From positions 4,217,501 through 4,281,500 of the forward strand of contig NZ_LT960614.1 of assembly GCF_900231165.1 (NCBI RefSeq): a DNA stretch of 64,000 nt, read 5' to 3'. Made by a program: the position numbers and the translations under genes. Below, piece by piece: positions 43,366 through 53,143 of this stretch (position 1 is its first letter; each line of letters begins with the position of its first letter). A model generated the notes under the pieces. That model saw only the letters and a program-made list of their open reading frames with translations. It made no database searches and had not been told where the DNA came from. The DNA comes from Hartmannibacter diazotrophicus. Lineage in GTDB: Bacteria > Pseudomonadota > Alphaproteobacteria > Rhizobiales > Pleomorphomonadaceae.

Positions 43366-44528
43366 ACCTTGCCTGGAAAGACATCCGCCACAGTCCGGCG
43401 CGCTTCCTGCTCACCGCCTTCGGCGTCGCCTTCCTGATGACCGCCGTCATCGGCATGGCCGGGCTCTATCGCGGCATCGTCGGCGACGCGTTGCTGATCG
43501 TCGACCATATCGGCGCCGATCTCTGGGTGGTTCAGGGCGAGCGGTCCGGCCCCTTCGCCGAAGGCTCCGCCGTCTCCTCCACCATGGATCGCCGCGTCGA
43601 GGGCGTGCCGGGCGTCGCCGGCGTGCGCCGCTTCACCCAGTTCAGCCAGCAGTTCACGTTTGACGGCAAGGCCCGCCGGGCCACGATCACCGGCCTCGAT
43701 TTTCCCAAGGACAAGGGAGACTGGCTCGACCTCACCGCCGGGCGCACCCTTGCCATGAGCCACTACGAGGCCATCGCCGACCGCAGCACAGGCCTTGCCG
43801 TTGGCGACGCGGTCAAGCTCGGCCTCGACACCTATAGCATCGTCGGGACGACCGGCGGCATGGTGGATTCGGCTGGCGACGGCCTGCTCTTCGTCAGCAT
43901 CAACGACGCGATGGCGATTGCCCAGCGCCGCACCGCCGAGGAGGTGCTACTCGCCCGTGCCGCAAGAGGCATCGACGGCGGGGCGGCAACGTCCGACGGC
44001 AGCTCCGTCGCGCAGGACAGCAAGATCGCCGCCGTGCTGGTGCCCCTCGATCCCTCGGCCGATCCGGATGCGGTCAAGGCAACGATTGCCCGATGGGGCG
44101 ATGCCAACGTGCTGAGCAAGGCCGATCAGCACGATCTCCTGCTCAATGCACGGCTCTGGAAACTGCGCCTCCAGATCCTCGCCTTCACCATCCTGATCCT
44201 CGTCATCACCTCGATCGTCGTCTCGCTGATCATCTACACCATGACCATCGAGAAGCTGCACGAGATCGCCATGCTGAAGCTGATCGGCGCGCGCAACTCC
44301 GTCATTGCCGGCATGATCGGCGGCGAGGCCGGCCTCATCGGCCTCATTGGCTATGTCCTCGCCATCGTCATTGCCTCGGAACTCTTCAGCTTCTTTCCAC
44401 GGCGCATTGTCATGGACGGTCCGGATCTCGCCCTGCTCGCGCTGGTACTGGCCGTCATCTGCGGCATCGGCAGCCTTGTCGGCATCGCACGGGCGCTGAA
44501 GGTCAACGCACGGGAGGTCCTGTCATGA
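43362..44528 (+). CDS. FtsX/MacB-type ABC permease (DevC-like)
   Basis: A 388-residue membrane protein. One N-terminal helix (about 13-35), a periplasmic domain of about 220 residues, and three C-terminal helices (about 265-290, 315-345, 352-380) give the four-helix mechanotransmission topology of MacB/FtsX. It opens with MNLAWKDIRHSPARFLLTAFG, typical of the DevC branch. The role is probably export of a glycolipid, peptide or drug from the periplasm. Confidence 0.9.
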   Translation: MNLAWKDIRHSPARFLLTAFGVAFLMTAVIGMAGLYRGIVGDALLIVDHIGADLWVVQGERSGPFAEGSAVSSTMDRRVEGVPGVAGVRRFTQFSQQFTFDGKARRATITGLDFPKDKGDWLDLTAGRTLAMSHYEAIADRSTGLAVGDAVKLGLDTYSIVGTTGGMVDSAGDGLLFVSINDAMAIAQRRTAEEVLLARAARGIDGGAATSDGSSVAQDSKIAAVLVPLDPSADPDAVKATIARWGDANVLSKADQHDLLLNARLWKLRLQILAFTILILVITSIVVSLIIYTMTIEKLHEIAMLKLIGARNSVIAGMIGGEAGLIGLIGYVLAIVIASELFSFFPRRIVMDGPDLALLALVLAVICGIGSLVGIARALKVNAREVLS

Positions 44529-45235
44529 TGAACGATGCCGTTCTCTCGGTGCGCGGTGCCCGCAAGCATTACCGCAGCGGCGAAACCGTGGTGCGGGCGC
44601 TCGACGGCGTCTCCATCGATATCCGCGCTGGCGAACTCGTCGGCATTATCGGGCCGAGCGGGTCCGGCAAGAGCACCTTCCTGATGATCGCCGGCCTGCT
44701 TGAGCCGCCGACGGCCGGCACGGTCACGCTCGCCGGCGAAAGCGTGTCCGATTCCGGTGCCGACCTCAATCGCCTGCGGGACTTTCGGCGCCGGCATATC
44801 GGCTTCATCTTCCAGAAGGCCAATCTCATCCCCTTCCTGACGGCGGAGGAAAACGTTGCGCTCGCCCTGACGATCGACGACGTGCCGATCGGTCCGGCAC
44901 GGGCCTATGCCCGCGAACTTCTGGCCGCCCTCGATCTCGTCCATCGCGCCGACAACATTCCGGCCAGGCTCTCCGGCGGCGAGCAGCAGCGCGTCGCCGT
45001 GGCGCGGGCGCTCGCCAACGATCCGCCGCTGCTTCTGGCCGACGAACCGACGGCTGCACTCGACAGCGTGCGCGGACGGCAGGTGATGGAACTGTTCCGG
45101 AAAATCGCCACCGAACGCGGGTCGGCCGTTGCCGTCGTCACCCACGACCCCCGCTCGCTCGATCTATTCGACCGCATCATCGAGTTCGAGGACGGCAAGG
45201 TGAGGCAGGGCGCAAACAGCACCCTCGCGTCCTGA
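44525..45235 (+). CDS. MacB/LolD-type ABC ATP-binding protein (DevA-like)
   Basis: A 236-residue ATPase. Walker A is GPSGSGKST (about 42-50), the signature is LSGGEQQR, Walker B is LLLADEPTAALD, followed by the H-loop THDP. It uses the ATG at 44525 overlapping the permease stop. It is the third gene of the exporter operon. Confidence 0.93.
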   Translation: MMNDAVLSVRGARKHYRSGETVVRALDGVSIDIRAGELVGIIGPSGSGKSTFLMIAGLLEPPTAGTVTLAGESVSDSGADLNRLRDFRRRHIGFIFQKANLIPFLTAEENVALALTIDDVPIGPARAYARELLAALDLVHRADNIPARLSGGEQQRVAVARALANDPPLLLADEPTAALDSVRGRQVMELFRKIATERGSAVAVVTHDPRSLDLFDRIIEFEDGKVRQGANSTLAS

Positions 45236-45275
45236 GGCCACAGGCAGAAGACAGAAGGCAGCACCGGCCGAACCG

Positions 45276-45779
45276 CTACTTGCCGCGCGCCCGCGCCACG
45301 TTCTCGTATTCGGTGATGAAACGTTCGAAAAGTCTGGCGAAGAGGGCGATATCCTCTGGGCTCCAGTCGGCCGTGATCGCGCGGATCACGTCGTATTTGG
45401 CGCGCTCCGCCGCCTCGAAATAGTCTCCGGCCTTCTCCGTCAATTCGACGACCGTCCGGCGCGCGTCCGATTGCGAGGCGGCCCGCCGGAGCATGCCTCG
45501 CTCGACGAGTTCGGACACGAGACGGCTGCTGCGCGAGGGATCGATGCGCATCATCTCGGCGATCGCCCCCACCGTCACCTCGCCATCCTTCGCAATCCAC
45601 TTGACCGTCTTGATCACGTCGGCATGGGTCAGTTCCAGGGGGATCCCCAACTGGTCCATGGCAAGGCGCGTGATGATGCGCCGCCCGGTGAGCATGCGCA
45701 TGCGCACCATCGATTCCGAAATCGTTGCGATATCTGGCGTTTCAGCACCGGCCGCCGGTTTGTCGACGCTGTCTTCCAT
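45276..45779 (-). CDS. MarR-family transcriptional regulator
   Basis: A 167-residue winged-helix repressor. The DNA-binding core (about 55-115) includes VTVGAIAEMMRIDPSRSSRLVSELVERGMLRRAASQSDARR, with the wing Asp-x-Arg pattern. The C-terminal helices form the dimer. I chose the ATG at 45779; an upstream in-frame start at 45833 would run into the operator. It is divergent from a drug exporter gene, and a matching dyad overlaps both promoters, so it most likely represses that gene and itself. Confidence 0.9.
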   Translation of the reverse strand: MEDSVDKPAAGAETPDIATISESMVRMRMLTGRRIITRLAMDQLGIPLELTHADVIKTVKWIAKDGEVTVGAIAEMMRIDPSRSSRLVSELVERGMLRRAASQSDARRTVVELTEKAGDYFEAAERAKYDVIRAITADWSPEDIALFARLFERFITEYENVARARGK

Positions 45780-45827
45780 GGTCCATCCAGTCTCCCTTGC
45801 CCTTCGATACAGGCAGTAACGTGCTTT

Positions 45828-45872
45828 TGTCAAATATGTGCGTTTGACACTTAAATGCTAAAGTCATATAAG
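45828..45872 (+). promoter_or_regulatory. MarR operator and sigma-70 promoter of the exporter gene
   Basis: TGTCAAA (45828-45834) and TTTGACA (45843-45849) form a perfect 7-bp dyad with an 8-base spacer. The right arm supplies the -35 box TTGACA (45844-45849), and TATAAG (45867-45872) follows exactly 17 bases later, a near-consensus sigma-70 promoter for the MFS gene. The left arm, read on the minus strand, is also TTGACA and has a TATCGA at 18 bases, fitting the marR promoter. One bound MarR dimer would block both. Confidence 0.75.
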
Positions 45873-45910
45873 CGCGACAAGGATGTTTCCTTCCTTCAAA
45901 AGGCATTTCC

Positions 45911-47437
45911 ATGGACAAGCCCAGCCGCGACGCCGAGGCCCTCACGTCTGCCGAGGCCCATCAGACCTTGATCCCTGACCCTCGCCTCAGGCTGATCGTC
46001 TTCGCCTTCCTGATGGCCGGCGTCTTCATGGCCACCCTCGATGTGCAGATCATCGCCACCGCGCTGCCGACGATCGTCGGCGAATTCGGGCATATCGAGC
46101 GCTTCGGCTGGGTGGGATCGGCCTATCTCCTGACGTCGAGCGCCATCATGCCGATCTACGGCAAGCTCGGCGACCTTTTCGGCCGAAAATACACCGTCAT
46201 GACGGCCATAGGGCTTTTCGTGCTCGGATCGCTGACCTGCGGCCTGGCCGTATCGATGGATACGCTGATCGCTGCGCGCGTTCTGCAGGCGCTCGGCGGC
46301 GGCGGCATCATGGTCTCGATCTTCTCCATCAACGCCGACCTGTTCGCGCCGCGCGAACGGGCGAAATATCAAAGCTATTCGAGCCTGATGTTGATGGCGT
46401 CCGGGTTTATCGGGCCGGTCCTCGGCGGCACCATGAGCGACCTCTTCGGCTGGCGGTCCATCTTTCTCATCAATCTGCCGATCGGGATCGTCGTCCTCTT
46501 GGGGCTGGGCCTGCTGTTTCCCAACCGGCGGCCGGACCGCAAGCCGAAGATCGACTATGCCGGCGCGTTGCTTCTGGCCGGCGTGACCGCGAGCATCGTC
46601 TTGTGGGCGGATGGGAGTGAACTTTTCGGCGGCCTTTTTTCTCCGCTGGCGATCGCGGTCATTGGCGCCGGCGCAATATGCCTCGTCTTCTGGGTTCGGG
46701 TGGAGCGGCGCGTGCCGGAACCCGTCATCCCCCTCAGCCTCTTTGCCAATCCCACGATTGCGCGGCTTCTGATCATCTCCGTTGCCAGCGGCAGCATCGG
46801 TATCGGGATGGTCAATTACATCGCCCTCTACCTGCAATCGACGCTCTCGATGAGCCCGACCGCCGCGGGCCTGTTCTTCATCCCGCTGACCGGCGGCATC
46901 GCCGCCGGCTCGATCACCGCCGGACGAATCATGTCGCGCACGGGCCGCTACAAGATCTTCTCGATCCTCTCCATGACGACCTGCCTGGTCGCTCTGCTCA
47001 GCCTGTCGTTGCTCGGCCCGGAAACGCCCCTCATTCTGGCCGCGGCCATTCTTCTGGTCGATGGGATCGGCATCGGCGTCGGGCAGCAGGTGCCCATTCT
47101 GGGAATCCAGAATGCCGCCGACCGCCGGGACGTCGGCGCGGCGACCGGATCGGCAACATTGACCCGCATGGGCGGCGCATCGATCGCGATATCGATCTAC
47201 GGCGCGATCGTCGCCGCGGGACTGGCCCCCTTTGCCACGACGATCCCCGGTGTCCCCAATCTGGAAAAGCTGTCCCCGGACGTCCTCTCCGCACTGCCGT
47301 CGCAGACCCAGCAGATGATCGGCCTCGCTTATCAGCAGGCCTTCCATCCGCTCTTCCTGGTCGCTGCGGGCTATGCCCTCGTCGGCCTCCTGACGGCCAT
47401 CAGCCTCAGGAACGTGCAGATGCCCGTGCGCGGCTAG
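45911..47437 (+). CDS. DHA2-family MFS multidrug exporter (EmrB-like)
   Basis: A 508-residue membrane protein with about 14 helices. Motif A between helices 2 and 3 reads GKLGDLFGRKYTVMTA, and Asp in TLDVQIIATALPTI of helix 1 is the DHA2 signature. AAAAGG precedes the ATG by 7 bases. Members are proton-driven drug or toxin exporters. Expression is predicted to be induced when the divergently encoded MarR releases the shared operator. No EmrA adaptor gene is adjacent. Confidence 0.92.
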   Translation: MDKPSRDAEALTSAEAHQTLIPDPRLRLIVFAFLMAGVFMATLDVQIIATALPTIVGEFGHIERFGWVGSAYLLTSSAIMPIYGKLGDLFGRKYTVMTAIGLFVLGSLTCGLAVSMDTLIAARVLQALGGGGIMVSIFSINADLFAPRERAKYQSYSSLMLMASGFIGPVLGGTMSDLFGWRSIFLINLPIGIVVLLGLGLLFPNRRPDRKPKIDYAGALLLAGVTASIVLWADGSELFGGLFSPLAIAVIGAGAICLVFWVRVERRVPEPVIPLSLFANPTIARLLIISVASGSIGIGMVNYIALYLQSTLSMSPTAAGLFFIPLTGGIAAGSITAGRIMSRTGRYKIFSILSMTTCLVALLSLSLLGPETPLILAAAILLVDGIGIGVGQQVPILGIQNAADRRDVGAATGSATLTRMGGASIAISIYGAIVAAGLAPFATTIPGVPNLEKLSPDVLSALPSQTQQMIGLAYQQAFHPLFLVAAGYALVGLLTAISLRNVQMPVRG

Positions 47438-47807
47438 TCGGTAGCTTCTGGGTTCAGGCTCGCGCTGCCGAGCGCCGAAGAAGGCGCGACCTCGCCCTCT
47501 TCAGTCGTTCCCGGAAGTGATCAAAAGATTTCTACCACGCAAGGCCGCGCCGGCCCGAAGATTGACCTTCCCGACAACCTGCTGCATTGCTATGGTTGCG
47601 ATGTTGGCGAAGGTGGTTGTTCGCGATCATCGTGACTAAACCGTTTATTTGTCGCCACGAAAGTGACACAGAATTCATTGAGATTTCGGTCGTGCCATCG
47701 CTTGGGCCCAGTGCAACGGGCGATCATGACTACTGTTTGCTCAAAGACTTGCCGAATCTCATGTAGGCCGGTTTTCCGGCTCGAAGTTGATTGCCTTGGG
47801 TGGAACG
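47438..47807. other. 370-bp region before the exosortase-like gene
   Basis: No coding frame here is convincing. The stretch about 47600-47760 is lower in GC. Just before the next gene, GCCGG-TTTT-CCGGC (47767-47780) forms a small hairpin ending 27 bases ahead of the start codon, which could affect translation. I see no clear -35/-10 pair. Confidence 0.5.
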
Positions 47808-48617
47808 ATGGAATTGCTCGCTCGCTTGAAGTCGGATATTCGGCTCGGTCAGATTTATAGTATTCTGGTCATTGCCGCCTTTATCAACGCCGTGACCTTT
47901 GTTGTCATCGAGGAGGTCCAGAAGACCGATGCCCTGACGGCTCTGATGTCCGGCGGTACGCTGAACCCGATCATCCTGTTCTCCTTCGCCTGGGCAGCCT
48001 GGTCCCTGTGGGAGGCGGAGATCGAGCCCCTTGCCAATTCCCGGCTCGAGAATCTGTTCATCGTGGCGATGATCGCGCTGATCTATATCCCGATGTACTG
48101 GTTTTCCTGGGTAGCGCTGACCCTCGTGGGGCTGCGCGTCGCCCTGAGCTCCTTCCAGCTCGGCATTCTGGCGGCCTATCTCGCCGTTCCCCTCTTCTGG
48201 GGAAAGCTCATCATCACCTTCATTGGCCTCAAGCTGCTGTGGCTCGATGCGCTGATCGTCTCGCTCGCGGCGGGATACAGCGTCAAGGGCAACATGATCG
48301 TGCCGAACGACCAGAACGACCCGATCGTGGTTCTCTGGAGCTGCTCGTCGCTGCACGGCCTCAATTACCTGGTGCTGGCCTGGCTGACCTTCTCCATGGT
48401 CAACAAGACCAAGGCCCGGGACAACTGGCACATTCTGGCGATCGGCCTGCTCGGCATGTTCCTCATCAACTGGATTCGCCTGTTCATGATGGCGCGCTAC
48501 AGCCACTATTATGACTATCTGCACACCGGCACGGGATCGCAGATCATCGCGATGATCACGCTGGTCTGGATTGTCGGCATCTCCATGTTCGGCAGCCAGC
48601 GGAAGGTCGCGGCATGA
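47808..48617 (+). CDS. Exosortase/archaeosortase-like membrane protein
   Basis: A 269-residue protein with about seven to eight helices. The exosortase catalytic pattern is visible in order and in helix-end positions: Cys179 in LWSCSSLHGLNYLVLAW, Arg224 in FLINWIRLF, and His239 in YDYLHTGTGSQI. Exosortases are Cys transpeptidases that cleave C-terminal sorting signals (PEP-CTERM and related) and often sit in exopolysaccharide loci. Similarity over the rest is low, so the call rests on these motifs. I use the ATG at 47808 behind GGTGGA. It overlaps the next gene by ATGA. No target with a sorting signal is visible in the window. Confidence 0.65.
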   Translation: MELLARLKSDIRLGQIYSILVIAAFINAVTFVVIEEVQKTDALTALMSGGTLNPIILFSFAWAAWSLWEAEIEPLANSRLENLFIVAMIALIYIPMYWFSWVALTLVGLRVALSSFQLGILAAYLAVPLFWGKLIITFIGLKLLWLDALIVSLAAGYSVKGNMIVPNDQNDPIVVLWSCSSLHGLNYLVLAWLTFSMVNKTKARDNWHILAIGLLGMFLINWIRLFMMARYSHYYDYLHTGTGSQIIAMITLVWIVGISMFGSQRKVAA

Positions 48618-49093
48618 AGACCGCAATTATCCTTCTCCTTGGCGTCCTCGTCATTCCGCTGGGCCTCAAGCAAAAGGTCGGCGACGTCAAATACGAGGCG
48701 TCGCACATGCAGAATGACGCCGCCTTTTCACCGCGAACCATGGCGCTGCTGAAATCGGCCGGCTTCGAACTGTCGCGGATCAAGGACACGCAGAGGACGG
48801 CCGCCGTCCTCCCCGACTGCCAGATTCTCGTGAGCCCGCTCCAGTCGAACGGCGAGTGGCTGGCCGCCGTCGAAGAGCAGTCCAAGACCGCGAACAGGGT
48901 CACCTTCCTGTTCAAGGATCGGCTTCTCGACGAGTTCCCCTACCGGAAGGCGCTGTTCGCCCACTACAGCTACATCCTGACCGACTCGATCTCGAAGTCC
49001 TCGACTTACGAACCGGTGGTCGCGATTTCGGAATGGGGCGCCTGCCACGAACTCGACAAGCTGCGCGCCAAGGCCCCTGCTCCGACGTCGTGA
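48614..49093 (+). CDS. Membrane-anchored protein partner of the exosortase-like protein
   Basis: A 159-residue protein with one N-terminal helix (about 3-17) acting as signal or anchor, followed by a mixed domain of about 140 residues with LLKSAGFELSRI, LPDCQILVSPL and a C-terminal GACHELDKL. I recognise no named family. Overlap with the exosortase-like gene (ATGA) implies joint function, as with the small accessory proteins often fused or linked to exosortases. The domain would lie in the periplasm. Confidence 0.6.
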   Translation: MKTAIILLLGVLVIPLGLKQKVGDVKYEASHMQNDAAFSPRTMALLKSAGFELSRIKDTQRTAAVLPDCQILVSPLQSNGEWLAAVEEQSKTANRVTFLFKDRLLDEFPYRKALFAHYSYILTDSISKSSTYEPVVAISEWGACHELDKLRAKAPAPTS

Positions 49094-49098
49094 TCCGC

Positions 49099-51108
49099 TC
49101 AGGCGGCCGCCACATCGGCGAGGAACCGGTCGATCGTCGTCGTGAGCCTGCGCGTCATCTCGCCGACCTCGGCGGTCGCTCCGCTGACGTCGCCTGACGA
49201 GCGCCGGGTTTCGTCGCAGCTGCGCCCGACATTCTCGATGTTCTGATTGACCTCGATCGCGCTGTCTGCGACGAGCGAAATCGTACTGCTGATCTGCTGC
49301 GTGGCCGATCCCTGCTGCTGGATGGCGGCAACGACGGCGCCGATGCGTTCGGAAACCTCGCCCATGGTGCCGGTGATCTGGGCAATGGACTGAACCGTCG
49401 CTTGGGTCGAGGACTGGATCCCGCCGATATGGCCGGCGATTTCCTCGGTCGCCCGGGCGGTCTGGGCCGCGAGCGACTTGACCTCACCGGCGACGACGGC
49501 AAACCCCTTGCCGGCTTCCCCTGCCCGCGCGGCTTCGATGGTCGCATTGAGCGCCAGAAGATTGGTCTGTTCGGCAATCGCGCGGATCAGGCCGATCACT
49601 TCGCCGATCTTCGAGGCGGCATCGGCAAGCTGCTGCACTTCGCTGTTGCTCGCGTCGGCTTCCCGCCCGGCAGCCTCGACCACCCCGTTCGCCATGTTGA
49701 CCTGATTGGAGATCTCCTGGATCGACGCGGACAGTTCTTCCGCCGCCGCGGCGACCGTCTCGACACCCGATCGGGTGGAACTCGACGTCGCCGTCGCGCT
49801 CGATGTCTGGCGCGCGGTGTCGTCGGCCAGCAGGCGCAGTCCCTCGGCGGTCCGGTTCATCCCTTCCATCGAGGCTGCGACACCGTCAAGCATCTCGCGG
49901 ACATCATGGCGGAAGGCCTCGACGAGGTTGTCGACCCGGCTCTGGCGTTCCCGGCGCACCTCCGCATCCGTGAGGGCATCGTTGGCAAGCTGGCGACGCT
50001 CGATCGCATTGTCGCGGAAGATGGCAACGGTGCGGGCCATGTCGCCGAACTCGTCCTTGCGGTCCATGTCGGGCACCTCCGGCTCCTCGCCGTCGGCCAG
50101 CGCCATCATCACCCGCTTCAGCCGGCCGGCCGGCCCGGTGATGCTGCTCACGATGGCGAGGTTGATGCCGACGCCCAGGATGAGCGTCAGGCCCGCCACC
50201 AGGGGAATGACCAGCATCGCCCGGTCCTCGGCGGCCTTTCCGCTCGCCACCGCTGCCTCCTGGGTCGCGGACGCTGTCGCGACGATCTGTTCGACGATAT
50301 CGGGCACCAGATCGAAATTGAGACGCAGCTTGTCGATGAGCGGCGCCCGCTGCAGCACGCCCTGCGACCACCCGGCGAAGGCGTTGGTATAGCCGTCGAG
50401 AAGCTGATGAAGCTGCGTCTTGTCGTCGGCGGAAATGTTGGTCTTGTCGATGTAGCGGCCCAGCCTGACGGCAGCGCTGTCCACCCGGCCGCGCGCGGAA
50501 TCGCCCAGCGTCAGTTCGAACTGCGCGCGGGCGTGTTCCATCTGGGCATAGCCCTGGACGATCCGGACGGTCGCCTCGTTCATGCCGCTCTTGGAGACCT
50601 TGTTGATGGCGACGCCGAGCGCCTTGTCGGCGGAAACGAGCCCGCCGTAGAGCCCGTCCTCTGCCGTGAAGCCGATCACCGCCTGTTGCTTGAAGAGATC
50701 GTCGAAAAGACCGGAAATCGTCGCCAGTGCGTCGGTGAGAATCTGCAGCTGGTCGATCTCGATGCCAAGGCCCGCTGCCGCCTCGGCAAGCGACGCGGCC
50801 TGCGCCTCGACCCTGGCCGTGTCGCCGCGAAGCGCCGTTACGCCCGCCGGGGAGGGAGCGGCGACAAAACCGCCCTCGGCCGCGACCAGATCGAGGACAT
50901 GGACCTCCACGAGGCGGGCGGACTGGACGAGCCGCGACACCGCCGTCACGTCGACCCCGCTCTGACGCAACACACCAATGGTGAAATACGACGCTCCGAC
51001 CAGTCCCACGAGGCCGCAGAGCCAGATGAGGCTCGATGCCGTCAGGCGGGTGGAAAGGGAAAGACGGGAGAAGCCGCTGACGATGCGACTGGGAAGGAAT
51101 GCACGCAT
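49099..51108 (-). CDS. Methyl-accepting chemotaxis protein
   Basis: A 669-residue receptor. Helix 1 (about 22-45), a large periplasmic helical sensor (about 46-300), helix 2 (about 300-325), a HAMP domain (about 325-395) with [26 protein letters not shown], and a long cytoplasmic signalling domain are recognisable. The hairpin tip reads [24 protein letters not shown], where CheA and CheW bind. There is no CheR-docking pentapeptide at the C-terminus. It is alone, with no che genes nearby, and converges with the exosortase-linked pair. The start is uncertain between 51108 (ATG) and 51123 (TTG). Confidence 0.92.
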   Translation of the reverse strand: MRAFLPSRIVSGFSRLSLSTRLTASSLIWLCGLVGLVGASYFTIGVLRQSGVDVTAVSRLVQSARLVEVHVLDLVAAEGGFVAAPSPAGVTALRGDTARVEAQAASLAEAAAGLGIEIDQLQILTDALATISGLFDDLFKQQAVIGFTAEDGLYGGLVSADKALGVAINKVSKSGMNEATVRIVQGYAQMEHARAQFELTLGDSARGRVDSAAVRLGRYIDKTNISADDKTQLHQLLDGYTNAFAGWSQGVLQRAPLIDKLRLNFDLVPDIVEQIVATASATQEAAVASGKAAEDRAMLVIPLVAGLTLILGVGINLAIVSSITGPAGRLKRVMMALADGEEPEVPDMDRKDEFGDMARTVAIFRDNAIERRQLANDALTDAEVRRERQSRVDNLVEAFRHDVREMLDGVAASMEGMNRTAEGLRLLADDTARQTSSATATSSSTRSGVETVAAAAEELSASIQEISNQVNMANGVVEAAGREADASNSEVQQLADAASKIGEVIGLIRAIAEQTNLLALNATIEAARAGEAGKGFAVVAGEVKSLAAQTARATEEIAGHIGGIQSSTQATVQSIAQITGTMGEVSERIGAVVAAIQQQGSATQQISSTISLVADSAIEVNQNIENVGRSCDETRRSSGDVSGATAEVGEMTRRLTTTIDRFLADVAAA

Positions 51109-51303
51109 AACAAGGCCGTCCAATCGAGGAAGTTTACCTCAAACTAGGTCGGGAATCTTGATAAGGGATTGATATCAATGCGAAATACGTCGATTGTATG
51201 ATGAAATTATGGGCACGGAACAAAGCACGTGCCCAGCATTTCAGCAAAACCCGGAGTAGTATCGGATCGAAACAGGCGCGATCGGCCCGTGGCCGACGCC
51301 GCG

Positions 51304-52926
51304 CTACGGCGTCGCTGCCTCGCGAAAGGCGCGCCGGATGACCTTGCCCGATGTCGTCATCGGGATGTCCTCGACGAACTCGATTTCGCGCGGATATTCG
51401 TGGGCGGAAAGCCGCGAGCGCACGAAGCTCTTGATGTCGTTGACCAGATCGTCGCTGACCGTCACACCGTCCTGCGGCACGACATAGGCCTTGACGATTT
51501 CCGTGCGGATCGGATCCGGCTTGCCGACGACGACGGCAAGGCGCACCGCCGGATGCGCGATGAGGCAATCCTCGATCTCTCCGGGGCCGATGCGGTAGCC
51601 GGCCGAGGTGATGAGGTCGTCGTCCCGGCCGATGAAGCTGATGTAGCCCTCGTCGTCCATGACGCCCCGGTCGCCGGTGGTCATGTAGTCGCCGACGAAC
51701 TTGGCTTCGGTCGCCTCGGGCTGATTCCAGTATTTCAGGAACATCACCGGATCGGGCCGCTCGATCGCGATCTCGCCTGCGACACCGGCGGGCACGGGCT
51801 CGCCATCCTCGCCGAGAATGACGACGGAATGGCCAGGTATCGGCTTGCCGATGGCGCCGGCCTTGGAAACGCCGAGTCCGGCACAGGACCCGATGACGGC
51901 GTTGCATTCCGTCTGCCCGTAGAACTCGTTGACCGGAATGCCGAAGGCCTCCCGCGCCCAGTGAAAGGCCTCGGTCCCCAGTCGTTCACCGGCCGAGCCG
52001 ATGGCCCTCAGCTTCAGGGCGTCGCGGTCGATCCTGACCCCGTCGGCCTTCATCATCTTGAGCGCCGTCGGCGGCAGGAAGGCGTTCGTCACCTTGTGCC
52101 TGGCCATCAGCGCCAGCGCCCGTTCCGGATCGAACTTCTCGAAGCGGTAGGCAACGACCGGAACGCCGTAGTGCAAGGCCGGCATCAGCGCATTGAGAAG
52201 ACCGCCCGCCCACGCCCAGTCGGAAGGGGTCCACATCACGTCGCCGGGCTGTGGCATCAATTCCTGCGAAAGCTGGATGCCCGGCAGATGGCCGAGCAGG
52301 ACCTGATGGCCGTGCAGCGCCCCCTTCGGCGCGCCGGTGGTGCCCGAGGTGTAGATCATCAGCGCCGGATCGTCGGGGCGACTGTCGATCGCCTCGAACT
52401 CCCGTCCGCCCTGACCGGCGAAGGTCTTGAAGTCGACGGCATTCGGACCGGTGCCGTCCACCGTGATGACGAGCTCCAGATCGGACAGACTGCTGCGCAG
52501 GGGCTCGATCCGTTCGGCCGCCTCCACGGTCGTCACGAGCACCTTGATCCCCGCATCCTTCAGGCGGTACCGCAGCGCCTCTGTTCCAAACAGGATCGCC
52601 AGCGGCACGGCGATCGCCCCCATCTTGTAGGCGGCGACATGAGAAATCACGGTTTCGGGCGACTGGGGCAGAAGGATGCCCATCCGATCCCCCACCGCAA
52701 GGCCCGACGCCTTGAGGGCATTGGCCAGCCGGTTCGACCAGGACGCCAGATAGCCGTAGGTCGCAAAGCGCGGCGGCCCGGCCTCCCGATGAACGATCAG
52801 CGCCGGCCGGTCAGGCTCGGTCGCCGCCCAACGGTCGATCACGTCCCTGCCCATGTTGTAGAGGCCGGGAATATCGAAGCGAAAGCTTCGATGAAGATCG
52901 GGAAAGCTGGTCGGTCGGGTTAGCAT
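51304..52926 (-). CDS. Acyl-CoA synthetase (AMP-forming), medium-chain/aromatic type
   Basis: A 540-residue ANL-superfamily ligase. The P-loop is YTSGTTGAPKGALHG, followed by the gate segment near TPSDWAWAGGL, the core motif YGQTECN, the hinge region GRDDDLITSAGYRIGPGEIE and the C-terminal catalytic lysine in TTSGKVIRR. The overall pattern resembles AcsM/benzoate-CoA ligase relatives that activate medium-chain, branched or aromatic acids. The exact acid is not clear. A 36-bp dyad lies upstream as a candidate operator. Confidence 0.9.
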   Translation of the reverse strand: MLTRPTSFPDLHRSFRFDIPGLYNMGRDVIDRWAATEPDRPALIVHREAGPPRFATYGYLASWSNRLANALKASGLAVGDRMGILLPQSPETVISHVAAYKMGAIAVPLAILFGTEALRYRLKDAGIKVLVTTVEAAERIEPLRSSLSDLELVITVDGTGPNAVDFKTFAGQGGREFEAIDSRPDDPALMIYTSGTTGAPKGALHGHQVLLGHLPGIQLSQELMPQPGDVMWTPSDWAWAGGLLNALMPALHYGVPVVAYRFEKFDPERALALMARHKVTNAFLPPTALKMMKADGVRIDRDALKLRAIGSAGERLGTEAFHWAREAFGIPVNEFYGQTECNAVIGSCAGLGVSKAGAIGKPIPGHSVVILGEDGEPVPAGVAGEIAIERPDPVMFLKYWNQPEATEAKFVGDYMTTGDRGVMDDEGYISFIGRDDDLITSAGYRIGPGEIEDCLIAHPAVRLAVVVGKPDPIRTEIVKAYVVPQDGVTVSDDLVNDIKSFVRSRLSAHEYPREIEFVEDIPMTTSGKVIRRAFREAATP

Positions 52927-52964
52927 GGCTGCACTCGTTCAGTAGTTCCTCTTATTCTGCGCCC

Positions 52965-53000
52965 TTGCAGCGCACAAAGCAAATTTTGTGTGCATTGCAA
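52965..53000. promoter_or_regulatory. 36-bp interrupted dyad upstream of the acyl-CoA synthetase gene
   Basis: The segment reads almost the same on both strands: TTGCA at the left end pairs with TGCAA at the right, and inner GCACA with TGTGC. It lies 39-74 bases before the synthetase start in an AT-richer gap, which fits an operator for a dimeric regulator such as a TetR or FadR-type protein. No regulator gene is adjacent. Confidence 0.45.
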
Positions 53001-53143
53001 CATTCAAATTGAAGCCAGAACGGGCAGGGAAAGACGAGCGAAAGCGGGAGCTTGGTCACAACCGTCGCGATAGCCGGCATAGAACCGGCAGCCCGTCATG
53101 TTGCGACTGCGTGATCGCAGTGCGAAGGAAATGCGCCGTCTTG

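Noticed and set aside
45896-47347. A 483-codon minus-strand frame opposite the MFS exporter
   Set aside because: The exporter has motif A, 14 helices and a good promoter; the opposite frame is a shadow of its codon pattern.
47663-47860. A 65-codon frame before the exosortase-like gene
   Set aside because: It overlaps the start of the exosortase-like gene in another phase, has no ribosome site and resembles nothing known.
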